Source of the DNA: CHPMRC01 sp044368655
GTDB taxonomy: Bacteria; Bacteroidota; Bacteroidia; Chitinophagales; JADJOU01
Direction of reading: 5' to 3'
Assembly (NCBI GenBank): GCA_044368655.1
Contig: JBIPPB010000001.1
Span: forward strand, 62,001 to 126,000
DNA: 64,000 nt
Of the stretch, positions 52,389 to 60,727 are shown in pieces (within the stretch, counting starts at the first letter, position 1; each line of letters opens with the position of its first letter). The notes beneath the pieces are model-generated. The model ran no database searches. It saw nothing but the letters and a program-made list of their open reading frames with translations, and was not told the DNA's origin. A program made the position numbers and the translations under genes.

Positions 52389-52944
52389 ATTTAACGATGT
52401 ATTAAAAGGAAAACGATTGGAATTGATTCGTACAATTCCTACATTAGCTTTTTCTGAAGTTTTATTTGAAACCGTTGACTCAAATCGGGAACATTTAAAA
52501 CCTTGGTTTCCTTGGGTTAACCAAACACTTTCGTCGGAAGATAGCTACAATTATTTATTAGACAAAGAAGAAAAAACAAAACGTAAAGAAATTATTGAAT
52601 ATGGGATTTATTACTTAAATCAATATATTGGGAATATTTCGATTTTTGATTTGAATAATATTGTGAAATCTGGTGAAATTGGATATTGGATTTCGAAAGA
52701 ATATACCAATAAGGGTTTAATGACCGAAGCGGTAAAAATACTTGAAAAAGAATTTTTTGAACATTTCGAATTTAATCGCCTTCAAATAAAAAGTGATTTT
52801 TTAAATGAAGCTTCCAAAAAGGTAGCTTTAAATTGTAATTTTAAAACTGAGGGCATTTTAAGAGAAAATCGATATAACAATTATTTTGAAAACATAAGAT
52901 CTACTATTATTTTCTCAAAATTACGCTCAGAATATTTTGCATAA
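52378..52944 (+). CDS. GNAT acetyltransferase, RimJ/RimL-like
   Basis: The 188-aa protein has the GNAT fold. It has LELIRTIP at the start, a hydrophobic core IIEYGIYYLNQYIGNISIFD, the acetyl-CoA loop region GEIGYWISKEYTNKGLMTEAVKILEK (about 100-126) and the C-terminal NEASKKVALNCNFKTEGILRE (about 141-162). Like ribosomal-protein or small-molecule acetylases; substrate unknown. Start is TTG 52378, because no suitable ATG exists. It overlaps the upstream lipoprotein gene by 11 bp. Confidence 0.82.
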   Translation: MNFEFNDVLKGKRLELIRTIPTLAFSEVLFETVDSNREHLKPWFPWVNQTLSSEDSYNYLLDKEEKTKRKEIIEYGIYYLNQYIGNISIFDLNNIVKSGEIGYWISKEYTNKGLMTEAVKILEKEFFEHFEFNRLQIKSDFLNEASKKVALNCNFKTEGILRENRYNNYFENIRSTIIFSKLRSEYFA

Positions 52945-52970
52945 AAAAAGGCCGACATTTGCCGACCTTT
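52943..52970 (-). terminator. Strand-specific rho-independent terminator of the small lipoprotein gene
   Basis: On the minus strand the RNA AAAGGUCGGC-AAAU-GUCGGCCUUU folds into a 10-bp stem using two G-U pairs and is followed by a U-run (52943-52947). In the plus-strand RNA the same positions give C-A mismatches, so it should work mainly for the minus-strand gene at 52981. Confidence 0.65.
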
Positions 52971-52980
52971 ATAATTTAAT

Positions 52981-53274
52981 CTAGAATTTTACGCATGTTG
53001 ATCCTGAAGGTCCAAATTTTTTATATAACGCTATAAATGAATCCGCATTTTTAATGTCTAAAGTGTATTCTTTAAAAGGTTTTGTAAGATCCGTTTTTTT
53101 ATAAACAATAATTGCCGTTTGTCCTGCACAATATTTTGAATAATAAACTTCGTCGCAACATCTTACACAACCGGTTCCTAGCGTTTCGGAACAAATATCA
53201 TTATTTTGCTTGTCGCCACATGAGTTTACCGAAAATAAAAAAACAAAAAGAGAACTAAATAATAAATATTTCAT
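52981..53274 (-). CDS. Small cysteine-rich lipoprotein, unknown function
   Basis: The 97-aa protein has a lipobox (FLFSVNSC, Cys about 19) and then CSETLGTGCVRCCDEVYYSKYCAG, with five further cysteines in about 22 residues and one near the C-terminus (STCVKF). The spacing suggests disulfides or a metal site, but I recognise no family. -7 box at 53293-53300, 18 bp before the ATG. Single gene with its own terminator. It lies 33 bp after the recQ stop and is transcribed on the same strand. Confidence 0.6.
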   Translation of the reverse strand: MKYLLFSSLFVFLFSVNSCGDKQNNDICSETLGTGCVRCCDEVYYSKYCAGQTAIIVYKKTDLTKPFKEYTLDIKNADSFIALYKKFGPSGSTCVKF

Positions 53275-53292
53275 GATTTTAAAATTTATCTA

Positions 53293-53300
53293 CAAAAATA
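53293..53300 (-). promoter_or_regulatory. -7 promoter box of the small lipoprotein gene
   Basis: The minus strand reads TATTTTTG (TAnnTTTG), 18 bp before the ATG at 53274. Confidence 0.5.
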
Positions 53301-53307
53301 CAAAATC

Positions 53308-55518
53308 TTATTTTAAATAATTTCCAATAAATTGTATTTTAACTAATCTTATATCTTCAACAGGTAAATCATCTTCTACAAAATGTTTAAAACATGCTTC
53401 TATGTCGCCGGTTTCATTATTTTTAAACCAGTCGTACATTTCCTCTAATAAATCAAAATCTAAAATCTCATTGAGATAATAATTGATATCCAATCTTGTG
53501 CCGCTCATTATAATGCTTTCCATTTCTTCTACCAATTCTTCAAAACTACATTGTAATTCTCGAGCTAATGTTTCTAACTGAATTTTTTTATCTACACTTT
53601 TTATGATTTTTATTTTATCGTTGCTTTTATTTACAACGGTACGAATAATCATATCCACCGAACGCTCAATTTGATTTTCTTCTACATATTTTTTAATTTC
53701 ATCTACAAAAATCTGACCAAACTTCAGCACTTTAGATTTGGTAACTCCTGTAATATCTTCTAATTCTTCAAGCGTTATCGGATATTTCAAACACATTTCT
53801 TCTAAAGAAGGATCTTGCAACAAAACGTAAGGTGGAAGTTTTTGCTTTGCGGCTTCTTTTTTACGAATATCTTTTAATATTTGAAATAAAACTTTATCAT
53901 GTGCCGAATGATTATTTGAAGCTAAAACTATAGCCGTTTCACTTTCATAATCATGATTAAGCGCAATTTTAATTGAATACGGTTTCTGAATATAATCATG
54001 ACCTTTTGGATGCATTTTTAATGTTCCGTATTCTTCTATTTCGCGATAAACTAAATTTTGAATAATCGCATTTCTAAACACTGAGGTCCAATAAATTTCA
54101 TCTTTATCTTTTCCAAATCCAAACTGTGGCAATAAATGATGTTTGTATGATGCTACCGAATCACTTTTTTCTCCAACCATTATTTTGGTTAAATGATGAA
54201 TAAAATTGGATTCTTCACAATCAATAATGGTTTTTAAAGCCATAACCATATCTTCGGTGATATCTTTTTCTTCCTTAGGATTTCTACAATTATCACACAT
54301 TTTTTGCTCCGAACACGACTCATCTTTATAATCTTGTCCAAAATAATTTAGTAAAAATTTTCTTCGACATTGGCCCGTTTCGATATAGGCAACCGTTTCA
54401 TCAATTAAAACCATGCCTCTTTCACGCTCTGTAACGGTTTTATCGCTTAATAATTTTTCGACTTTATTGATGTCTTTATAATTAAAATACGCAATACAAT
54501 TTCCTTCAAGGCCATCTCTTCCTGCTCTTCCTGTTTCTTGGTAATAATTTTCAATACTTTTTGCAATGTTAAAATGAATCACAAAACGAATGTCTGGTTT
54601 ATCAATACCCATTCCGAAAGCAACGGTGGCTACAATAACATTTATTTCTTCATTTAAAAAGTCATCTTGTGTTTTTGATCGTAATTTTCCTTCAATTCCA
54701 GCATGGTAAGGTGCAGCTTTTATTCCATTTACACATAAAATTTCTGCAATTTTTTCTGCGGATTTTCTATTTAAAACATAAACGATTCCGGATTTATTTT
54801 CTTGTGTTTTAATATAGTGAACGATATTACGGATTGCCCAATCGTCATTTATTTTATGTCGTATTTCATAGTATAAATTTGGACGGTTAAATGAGCTTAC
54901 ATACAAATTATAATCTTTTAACCCTAAATTCTTGGCAATATCTGACTGTACTTTTGGTGTAGCAGTTGCGGTAAGCGCAACTACTGGAAATGTATAATTA
55001 AAACGATTTATAGCATCTTTTATTCTTCGGTATTCAGGTCTAAAATCATGACCCCATTCAGAAATACAATGTGCTTCATCAATAGCAATAAAAGATATTT
55101 TAAATGAATTATAAAAATTAAAATTATCTTCTTTAGCAAATGTTTCGGGAGCCACATATAATAACTTGGTTTTCCCATTTTTTACATCTTCTTCTACTTG
55201 TCTTTTTTGAGTAACGTTTAATGTACTATTATAAAAGTGCGCAATGGTGTCGGTTTCATTATAATTTCTAATTAAATCAACTTGATTTTTCATTAATGCA
55301 ATTAAAGGCGAAACGATAATTGCAGTTCCTTCTGAAATAATTGCTGGTAATTGATAACATAATGATTTTCCTCCTCCAGTTGGCATTAATACAAATGTAT
55401 CTTTGCCATCCAAAATAGAATTAATAATCTCTTTTTGATCTCCTTTAAATGAATCAAAACCAAAATTCTTTTGGAGTAATTGATTTAAATTAATTTCTTT
55501 AGAAATTGCGCTACTCAT
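53308..55518 (-). CDS. recQ: ATP-dependent DNA helicase RecQ
   Basis: 3'-5' SF2 helicase of the RecF-type repair route. The 736 residues contain Walker A PTGGGKS (about 46-52), the DEAH box (about 147-150) followed by CISEWGHDFRPEY, motif VI QETGRAGRDG (about 327), the zinc-binding cysteines (CRRKFLLNYFG... CDNC, about 374-404), a winged-helix RQC region, and an HRDC domain (about 530-610). A helical C-terminal extension of about 100 residues follows, seen in Bacteroidota RecQ. All catalytic motifs are intact. No exact -7 box upstream; TATCTTTA near 55540 is one mismatch away. Confidence 0.94.
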   Translation of the reverse strand: MSSAISKEINLNQLLQKNFGFDSFKGDQKEIINSILDGKDTFVLMPTGGGKSLCYQLPAIISEGTAIIVSPLIALMKNQVDLIRNYNETDTIAHFYNSTLNVTQKRQVEEDVKNGKTKLLYVAPETFAKEDNFNFYNSFKISFIAIDEAHCISEWGHDFRPEYRRIKDAINRFNYTFPVVALTATATPKVQSDIAKNLGLKDYNLYVSSFNRPNLYYEIRHKINDDWAIRNIVHYIKTQENKSGIVYVLNRKSAEKIAEILCVNGIKAAPYHAGIEGKLRSKTQDDFLNEEINVIVATVAFGMGIDKPDIRFVIHFNIAKSIENYYQETGRAGRDGLEGNCIAYFNYKDINKVEKLLSDKTVTERERGMVLIDETVAYIETGQCRRKFLLNYFGQDYKDESCSEQKMCDNCRNPKEEKDITEDMVMALKTIIDCEESNFIHHLTKIMVGEKSDSVASYKHHLLPQFGFGKDKDEIYWTSVFRNAIIQNLVYREIEEYGTLKMHPKGHDYIQKPYSIKIALNHDYESETAIVLASNNHSAHDKVLFQILKDIRKKEAAKQKLPPYVLLQDPSLEEMCLKYPITLEELEDITGVTKSKVLKFGQIFVDEIKKYVEENQIERSVDMIIRTVVNKSNDKIKIIKSVDKKIQLETLARELQCSFEELVEEMESIIMSGTRLDINYYLNEILDFDLLEEMYDWFKNNETGDIEACFKHFVEDDLPVEDIRLVKIQFIGNYLK

Positions 55519-55646
55519 GTTTACCTATATTTTACGAAGTTAAAGATACAATGAATTTTTTTTTTCAAGTCAAATATTTAATGATTTCTTAAAATTTTTA
55601 GTAAAAGGTTTTATTTTATTATTTTAAGGTTCTCAATATTTAAATA

Positions 55647-56627
55647 TTATGATTCAAAATGCATCTTTTCATACGTAAAATCTATGTTAGGAAACTTTTT
55701 TTGGTATTGAATAATCTTTTCTTTATAACTCTTAATAAACTTTTGATGTTCTTCGGAGTGTAAATTTTTAGTTTTGTGCTGTCTGGCTAGATATAATTTA
55801 TTCATTTCATCAATTATATCAAAATCTTTTTCTTCAATACATAATTGTTTAAAATAATCAAATACAATTTCAGTGGCCAAATAATTTGGATGTGCAAAAT
55901 CAATGTCAAAAAATCGATAATCTCTTAAAACATCAATGACTATTTCATATGCCGGAAAATAGTAAAATTTATAATTTTTTTCTTGAAGTCTTGTCAAAGC
56001 TTCAATTAACCTCGATTTCGATTTATTGTTTTCTATTACACCATCTCTTAAATGTCTTACCGGGCTAATTGTAAATATTATTTTCGTTTCCGCATTTAGC
56101 GATTTAATATTATTTATAATATTAATTAATTGATTTTCAATTTCTTCTATAGATACTAAAACTTTTTCAAATTGATTTTGTGGATATTTATGGCAATTCG
56201 CTACAAACTTATTTTCTTGAACTAAACGATACGAAAACGAACTACCCAAAGTAATAATTACAAATTTTGATTTTTTTAAAAATTGATTTGCATTACATAT
56301 AGAATTATTGATTTTTTCTATCGTATTTTGACTTTCTGTATCGTTAAAATCAGAATGATGATTCCAACTTAAATAAACATCTTTATAATTTACAATATCA
56401 TCAAATTGATATATTTTATTATTTTTAATATCCTCAAAAGCTCTTGAAATAGATAAGGTATCAAATAATATTCCGTATGGATTTGACAAGACATCAAATT
56501 TTCGCCTTTTTAATTTTTGATATATTTCGGTAGAAAAACAAGACCCTATTAAAAAGATAGAATCGAACGCTTTTATTTTATCGTCATTTTCTCTAAATGT
56601 TGGATTTAAAATTAACTGCTGTTGCAT
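55647..56627 (-). CDS. GSCFA-domain protein
   Basis: The 326-aa protein has the family-naming word IGSCFSTEI (about 27-35), followed by NPYGILFD, LSWNHHSDF, VITLGSSFSYR and TISPVRHLRDGV. It ends with HPNYLATEIVFDYF, which carries a catalytic-type His. The fold is SGNH-hydrolase-like, so an esterase/acetylesterase role is plausible, but no substrate is known. No signal peptide is apparent. It is 15 bp after the DUF4159 gene on the same strand. Confidence 0.85.
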   Translation of the reverse strand: MQQQLILNPTFRENDDKIKAFDSIFLIGSCFSTEIYQKLKRRKFDVLSNPYGILFDTLSISRAFEDIKNNKIYQFDDIVNYKDVYLSWNHHSDFNDTESQNTIEKINNSICNANQFLKKSKFVIITLGSSFSYRLVQENKFVANCHKYPQNQFEKVLVSIEEIENQLINIINNIKSLNAETKIIFTISPVRHLRDGVIENNKSKSRLIEALTRLQEKNYKFYYFPAYEIVIDVLRDYRFFDIDFAHPNYLATEIVFDYFKQLCIEEKDFDIIDEMNKLYLARQHKTKNLHSEEHQKFIKSYKEKIIQYQKKFPNIDFTYEKMHFES

Positions 56628-56642
56628 TAAATTTTTTCTTAC

Positions 56643-57296
56643 CTATTGATTAAAAACAAATTGAATAATATTAGCACCCATTTTTAATGCTTTTTCTCTA
56701 ACATCGGGAGTGTCTTTATGCACTTCTAAATCTTCCCAACCATCTCCTAAATCGGATTCATAGCTATAAAAACAAACTAATCTTCCTTTCCAAAATAATC
56801 CAAGACCTTCGGCCGCTTTATTATCATGCGAATGAATTTTTGGTAATCCATTCGGAAACTTATATTTTTGATTAAAAATAGGGTGATTATTTGGAATCGA
56901 AACAAATGAAAGTTCGGGAAATACTTTTTGCATTTCTTTTCTAAAAAATTTATCTAATCCATAATTATCATCAGCGTGTAAAAATCCACCAGAAATTAAA
57001 TAATTTCTTAAGTTTTTTGCTTCTTGATCTGAAAAAATTATATTTCCATGGCCGGTTACGTGTACCATTGGGTAATTAAAAATTTCTATACTACCAACCT
57101 CAACGGTTGGCGATTGCAAACATAAATTTGTACCTAAATTTTGATTACAAAACTTACTTAAATTAGGTAACGATGTAGGATTTGCATACCAATCGCCTCC
57201 TCCGTTATATTTTAAAAGAGCAATACAATTTTGACTATAAATTGAGTTAAGTAAAAATAAACTAAAAAATATAATTACATATCGTTTTTTGTACAT
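56643..57296 (-). CDS. DUF4159 exported protein
   Basis: The 217-aa protein has a signal peptide (YVIIFFSLFLLNSIYSQ, about 5-21). DUF4159 follows: ALLKYNGGGDWYANP, FNYPMVHVTGHGNI, GGFLHADDNYG, GLFWKGRLVCFYSYESDLGDGWED. The fold is glutamine-amidotransferase-like, and the family often sits with MoxR-type gene sets. It is isolated from such a cluster here. -7 box at 57311-57318; GSCFA gene follows. Confidence 0.82.
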   Translation of the reverse strand: MYKKRYVIIFFSLFLLNSIYSQNCIALLKYNGGGDWYANPTSLPNLSKFCNQNLGTNLCLQSPTVEVGSIEIFNYPMVHVTGHGNIIFSDQEAKNLRNYLISGGFLHADDNYGLDKFFRKEMQKVFPELSFVSIPNNHPIFNQKYKFPNGLPKIHSHDNKAAEGLGLFWKGRLVCFYSYESDLGDGWEDLEVHKDTPDVREKALKMGANIIQFVFNQ

Positions 57297-57310
57297 TTTT
57301 CTTTTTTTTG

Positions 57311-57318
57311 CAAATATA
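57311..57318 (-). promoter_or_regulatory. -7 promoter box of the DUF4159-GSCFA pair
   Basis: The minus strand reads TATATTTG (TAnnTTTG), 14 bp before the ATG at 57296. Confidence 0.5.
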
Positions 57319-57432
57319 TATAAATTGTCTCTAATTCTATAAAAAGTATAATAATTTTATATGATATAAAGTGTTGTACTATTTTTAATACACAATGTGG
57401 AAAAGATAATAAAAGTCTAAAATTATTTATCC

Positions 57433-57440
57433 TAATTTTG
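57433..57440 (+). promoter_or_regulatory. -7 promoter box of ybaB
   Basis: TAATTTTG (TAnnTTTG), 20 bp before the ATG at 57461. Confidence 0.5.
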
Positions 57441-57460
57441 TTACAAATAAATTTTATACT

Positions 57461-57760
57461 ATGTTTGATATATTGAGTAAATTAGGTGATATTAAAGGAA
57501 AAGCAGAAAATGCTAAAAATGAAATTATTAATAAAAAAATAGAGTATTCAGATTCGAATAATTATATACAAATAACACTAAATGGAAAAAAAGATATTTT
57601 GAATATTCAAATTTCGGATTCATTTAATGAATTATCAAAAGAAGAAAAGCAAAATGTTTTATTAAAAGCATTGCAAGAAGCACTAAAAGAAAGTGAAAAA
57701 TTTACTATTGATCAATTTAAATCGGTCGTTCCTAATATACCAGGATTTAATTTATTTTAA
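57461..57760 (+). CDS. YbaB/EbfC-family nucleoid-associated protein
   Basis: The 99-aa DNA-binding protein is of the dimeric tweezer type. An N-terminal helix (ILSKLGDIKGKAENAKNEI) is followed by a small sheet (YIQITLNGKKDILNIQISD), a second helix (KQNVLLKALQEALKESEKF) and the C-terminal PNIPGFNLF. It is diverged from E. coli YbaB and lacks the usual recR/dnaX neighbours. It sits at the left edge of the AT-rich gap discussed as a possible origin. Confidence 0.75.
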   Translation: MFDILSKLGDIKGKAENAKNEIINKKIEYSDSNNYIQITLNGKKDILNIQISDSFNELSKEEKQNVLLKALQEALKESEKFTIDQFKSVVPNIPGFNLF

Positions 57761-58191
57761 TAAAGACTTGATTTTAAGAAATATAACAATTGTTTAATTT
57801 AATTGTTAGTAGTGTATTAAAACAAGGTCAATTTTAAGTAAAATGAAAAAAATCGATTTTTTATCCAATATTGATAAACAAAGTTATTCTATATAAAAAC
57901 TATTTATTAACAAATTTTATAAATACTAAATATTAACATTACATTAATTTTAAATTTGTGGACAATGTATAAATTATTAAAAATTAATATTTTAGAATAA
58001 TTAAAATGAAGTAAAATTGTTAGTTAACAAAAAAGCAAATAAAAATAATATAATTATTAAGAAATCCACAGCCCTTATTATTATATATAGTTTTTTTATT
58101 TAAAAAAATATTTAATATATAATAAAGAATGTGCATTACTTTTGTCATAAATCAATAATCAAAAAATTGTAAATTATTACATCAGTAAAAT
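57761..58191. other. Extremely AT-rich gap, candidate replication origin
   Basis: This 431-bp region has no ORF I trust, and individual 60-base lines run at roughly 10-20% G+C. It holds words near the DnaA box TTATCCACA: TTGTCCACA (minus strand, 57957-57965), AAATCCACA (58062-58070) and TTATCCAAT (57861-57869). TTTTCCACA lies just outside (minus strand, 57396-57404). Long A/T runs (58081-58125) could be an unwinding element. Two parS sites lie 1.6 kb to the right. The assignment as oriC is inference. Confidence 0.35.
58137..58144 (+). promoter_or_regulatory. -7 promoter box of the L,D-transpeptidase-ybeY run
   Basis: TACTTTTG (TAnnTTTG), 47 bp before the ATG at 58192. Confidence 0.4.
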
Positions 58192-58941
58192 ATGAAAATA
58201 TTAATTCTTTTAATTCTTTTAGCACAAACCATGTTTTCTCAAGATTTTTTTAATCAGCAGCTTTTGTTTCCAAGAGTCGGAAATGCATTTATAAACAAAA
58301 GAGATAGTATTCAATTGTTATTAAAAAATAATAACATTGAAATAGAAAATCTAAATGTTTTTTGGCGTGCTACCAAATGGAATAAGAAGTTAGAATTATT
58401 TGCTTTTGATTTTAAGTTAAATAAATATAAGCTAATAAAGATTTATGATATTTGTGCCATCGTTGGTGATTTGGGTCCAAAACGCAAAGAAGGTGATTTA
58501 CAAATTCCAGAGGGTTTTTATTATATTAAAACCTTTAATCCTAACAGTAAATACCATTTATCATTAGAGTTAAATTATCCAAATGAAAGTGATTTAGTTT
58601 CATGTGATTTTAATAAACCAGGTGGTGATATTTATATTCACGGAAAATGCGAAACTATTGGCTGTTTGCCGATGACGGATCAATTAATGGAAGAAATATA
58701 TATAATTAATTTATATGCAAAACAAGCAGGTCAAGAATATATTCCTGTTCATATTTATCCAACAAAACTTACGGTAAATAATTTTAATAAGTTAAAATCA
58801 GATTATTTTAAGAATAATATTAAACTTTTAGAATTTTGGACCAATCTAAAAGAGCATTGGGATTATTTTGAAAAAAATAAAACCCTTCCTTATTATGAAG
58901 TAAATAGAATTAATGGAAAATATATAATAATTAATAAATGA
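58192..58941 (+). CDS. YafK-like L,D-transpeptidase (YkuD domain)
   Basis: Exported enzyme of 249 aa with a signal peptide (MKILILLILLAQTMFSQ). YkuD domain: PEGFYYIKTFNPNSKYHLSLELNYPN (about 106-131), then DIYIHGKCETIGCLPM with catalytic His (about 150) and Cys (about 158). YafK-type members cleave or form peptidoglycan-lipoprotein or 3-3 links. The C-terminal 80 residues form a basic helical extension. The stop overlaps the ybeY start by 4 bp (ATGA), so the two are coupled. Confidence 0.87.
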   Translation: MKILILLILLAQTMFSQDFFNQQLLFPRVGNAFINKRDSIQLLLKNNNIEIENLNVFWRATKWNKKLELFAFDFKLNKYKLIKIYDICAIVGDLGPKRKEGDLQIPEGFYYIKTFNPNSKYHLSLELNYPNESDLVSCDFNKPGGDIYIHGKCETIGCLPMTDQLMEEIYIINLYAKQAGQEYIPVHIYPTKLTVNNFNKLKSDYFKNNIKLLEFWTNLKEHWDYFEKNKTLPYYEVNRINGKYIIINK

Positions 58942-59378
58942 TAGATTCAAATTCTTTATTTTTTGATATTTCAGAGTCTTTAGATAATTCTAATTTTATT
59001 GATTTAATAAAGGAAAATGAATTATATATTTATTTAAATGAGAATTGGTCTGACTTAAATATGCAAGTCGAATTTTTATTTGTTTCCTCTACTGAAATGA
59101 TTGATTATAATAATCAATTTTTAAATCATAATTATGATACTGACATATTAACATTTAATTTATCCACAGATAATTCCTTTATAATAGGCCAATGTATTCT
59201 GTCAATTAACAAAATAAATGAAAATGCTGTGGATTATAATGAAAGTTTAGAATCCGAATTGAACCGAGTTATTTATCATGGTTTATTACATTTAATTGGT
59301 TATAATGATGAAACCAAAAATGATAAAGTAGTGATGCGTGATTTAGAAAATAAGTATCTAAAATATTTAAATTTATAA
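58938..59378 (+). CDS. ybeY: Endoribonuclease YbeY (16S rRNA maturation)
   Basis: Metal-dependent RNase in 16S rRNA 3' maturation and quality control. The 146-aa protein carries the signature as HGLLHLIGYNDE, with zinc-ligand His at about 114 and 118. The third ligand of the usual HxxxHxxGYDH is Asn/Asp here (GYND). From memory, Bacteroidota YbeY often diverges at this site. Overlaps the preceding gene by 4 bp. Confidence 0.86.
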   Translation: MIDSNSLFFDISESLDNSNFIDLIKENELYIYLNENWSDLNMQVEFLFVSSTEMIDYNNQFLNHNYDTDILTFNLSTDNSFIIGQCILSINKINENAVDYNESLESELNRVIYHGLLHLIGYNDETKNDKVVMRDLENKYLKYLNL

Positions 59379-59382
59379 TTCG

Positions 59383-59787
59383 ATGAGAAGTTTATTTTTA
59401 TGTTTATTAATTTATAATTTTTCATTTACTCAAAACTTAGTTCGAGTTCAAGAAAAAGAATATGAGTTTTATTTTAAGAAGAATAAAGAAATAGAAAAAT
59501 ATAATGATATTTTAGAATATAAAATAAAAGTAAATCAAGATTGTACTTTTGAACTAATAGATTATGGAAAATCTAGAATACAAGCTAGAAATATTATTAA
59601 TAAGTTTTTAAGAAATAAAAATATAAATGATATTATTTATGATTTATATTTAGTGGAACCTCGTTTTAGTGAGAAATTTAAACGACCGTATGCAGAGAAA
59701 GTACAAAAAATTAAAGAAGAATATTATTGTGATTTATTAAAAGATAAAGTGCTTTATTATAATGAATCATTTAAAGACATTTTTTAA
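59383..59787 (+). CDS. Small exported protein of unknown function next to parS
   Basis: The 134-aa protein has a signal peptide (MRSLFLCLLIYNFSFTQ) and then a highly charged, Lys/Glu/Tyr-rich domain (VRVQEKEYEFYFKKNKEIEKY...). Two cysteines occur in the mature part (about 54 and 120). I recognise no family. It is 4 bp after ybeY, so likely in the same operon. It ends 5 bp before the first parS site. Confidence 0.55.
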   Translation: MRSLFLCLLIYNFSFTQNLVRVQEKEYEFYFKKNKEIEKYNDILEYKIKVNQDCTFELIDYGKSRIQARNIINKFLRNKNINDIIYDLYLVEPRFSEKFKRPYAEKVQKIKEEYYCDLLKDKVLYYNESFKDIF

Positions 59788-59792
59788 AATAA

Positions 59793-59808
59793 TGTTCCAC
59801 GTGGAACA
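59793..59808. promoter_or_regulatory. parS: parS centromere-like site 1
   Basis: TGTTCCACGTGGAACA, a perfect 16-bp palindrome. It equals the parS sequence of several bacteria and matches the B. subtilis type TGTTTCACGTGAAACA at 14 of 16 bases. It would bind ParB and load SMC near the chromosome origin. It lies in the convergent gap 59788-59858. Confidence 0.9.
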
Positions 59809-59840
59809 CTAATATTTAAATAAAGTTTAATAAATTCAAT

Positions 59841-59856
59841 TGTTCCACGTGGAACA
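59841..59856. promoter_or_regulatory. parS: parS centromere-like site 2
   Basis: A second perfect TGTTCCACGTGGAACA, 48 bp centre-to-centre from site 1, ending 2 bp before the stop of the convergent gene. Confidence 0.9.
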
Positions 59857-59858
59857 TC

Positions 59859-60692
59859 TTATTGACCAAACAATTCTTCATACCTACTTTTTAATAAACT
59901 ATCATTTTTAGAATTGTTTTCAATCTTAATCATAGAGTCAATTTTCTTTTGTTGTAACTCTAATTTATAAAATCGATTTTTCTTTTCTTTAGTTTCTTTA
60001 AATTGTTTGTAACCAAAATAACAAGCTTTTAATTTTTGACTGAGTTCATACATGGAAGCATCTAAAATTTCATCTTCAGAGAAATAACAAAATCGTATTA
60101 TTTCATCCAATTCATCTGGATCATTAATTCTTAAAATAGACGAAATATAATCTCTATTATATTTTTGATTGGCTATTTCTCGCTTTTGAATTAAAACTAA
60201 AGCATTTAATCTACGTTTTTCTTTTTTATTAAAAGCATAATATAACATAGATATAGGACTCGATATAGCATTAATAGGATTACTAAAATAGGATTTTGGA
60301 TTAAATATATTTCTTTTTATCTCAACGTCTTCTTCCTTTTCTTGATAAACTACAGAGTTTTTGGCTAAATTTTCATGTCGGATTATCGCTGGTTTTATTT
60401 GTTTTATGTATTGTAGTAATTCAAATTGAATAAATTTAGTGCTTTCTGTAATGTAAATAAATTCGGTTTGTTTTCCAATATAAGATGCTTGTATCATATC
60501 ACCAATATTTCCTGTAATCATAAATTTTCCTTCTTCATTCGTAATAGTGCCTCTGTCGGTATTAATATTATAAATAGAACACCCAGAAATAGGTTTATTC
60601 GTATTTAAATCAAAAACAATTCCATAGTATGTATTCTGACTAAATAAAGAAATATTTATTGAAATAAATAATAAAAAAAGAAATTTAGACAT
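59859..60692 (-). CDS. Exported carboxypeptidase-regulatory-like domain protein
   Basis: The 277-aa protein has a signal peptide (FLFLLFISINISLFSQ). A CarboxypepD_reg-like beta-sandwich follows (YYGIVFDLNTNKPISGCSIYNINTDRGTITNEEGKF, about 22-58). The C-terminal region is charged and helical (KKEKRRLNALVLIQKREIANQKYNRDYI; a coiled coil near the end). From memory the architecture is common in Bacteroidota and unassigned. No exact -7 box upstream. Its stop is 2 bp from parS site 2. Confidence 0.72.
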   Translation of the reverse strand: MSKFLFLLFISINISLFSQNTYYGIVFDLNTNKPISGCSIYNINTDRGTITNEEGKFMITGNIGDMIQASYIGKQTEFIYITESTKFIQFELLQYIKQIKPAIIRHENLAKNSVVYQEKEEDVEIKRNIFNPKSYFSNPINAISSPISMLYYAFNKKEKRRLNALVLIQKREIANQKYNRDYISSILRINDPDELDEIIRFCYFSEDEILDASMYELSQKLKACYFGYKQFKETKEKKNRFYKLELQQKKIDSMIKIENNSKNDSLLKSRYEELFGQ

Positions 60693-60727
60693 TTAAAGTT
60701 GACAATTTAATGTAAATATAAATAAAA

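Noticed and set aside
52948..52970. Terminator for the plus-strand acetyltransferase gene
   Set aside because: In plus-strand RNA the stem has C-A mismatches; the hairpin is sound only for the minus-strand lipoprotein gene.
57785..57808. Short inverted repeat TAACAATT/AATTGTTA after ybaB as terminator
   Set aside because: The stem is all A/T except one C-G pair and has no T-tract, so it is probably chance in AT-rich DNA.
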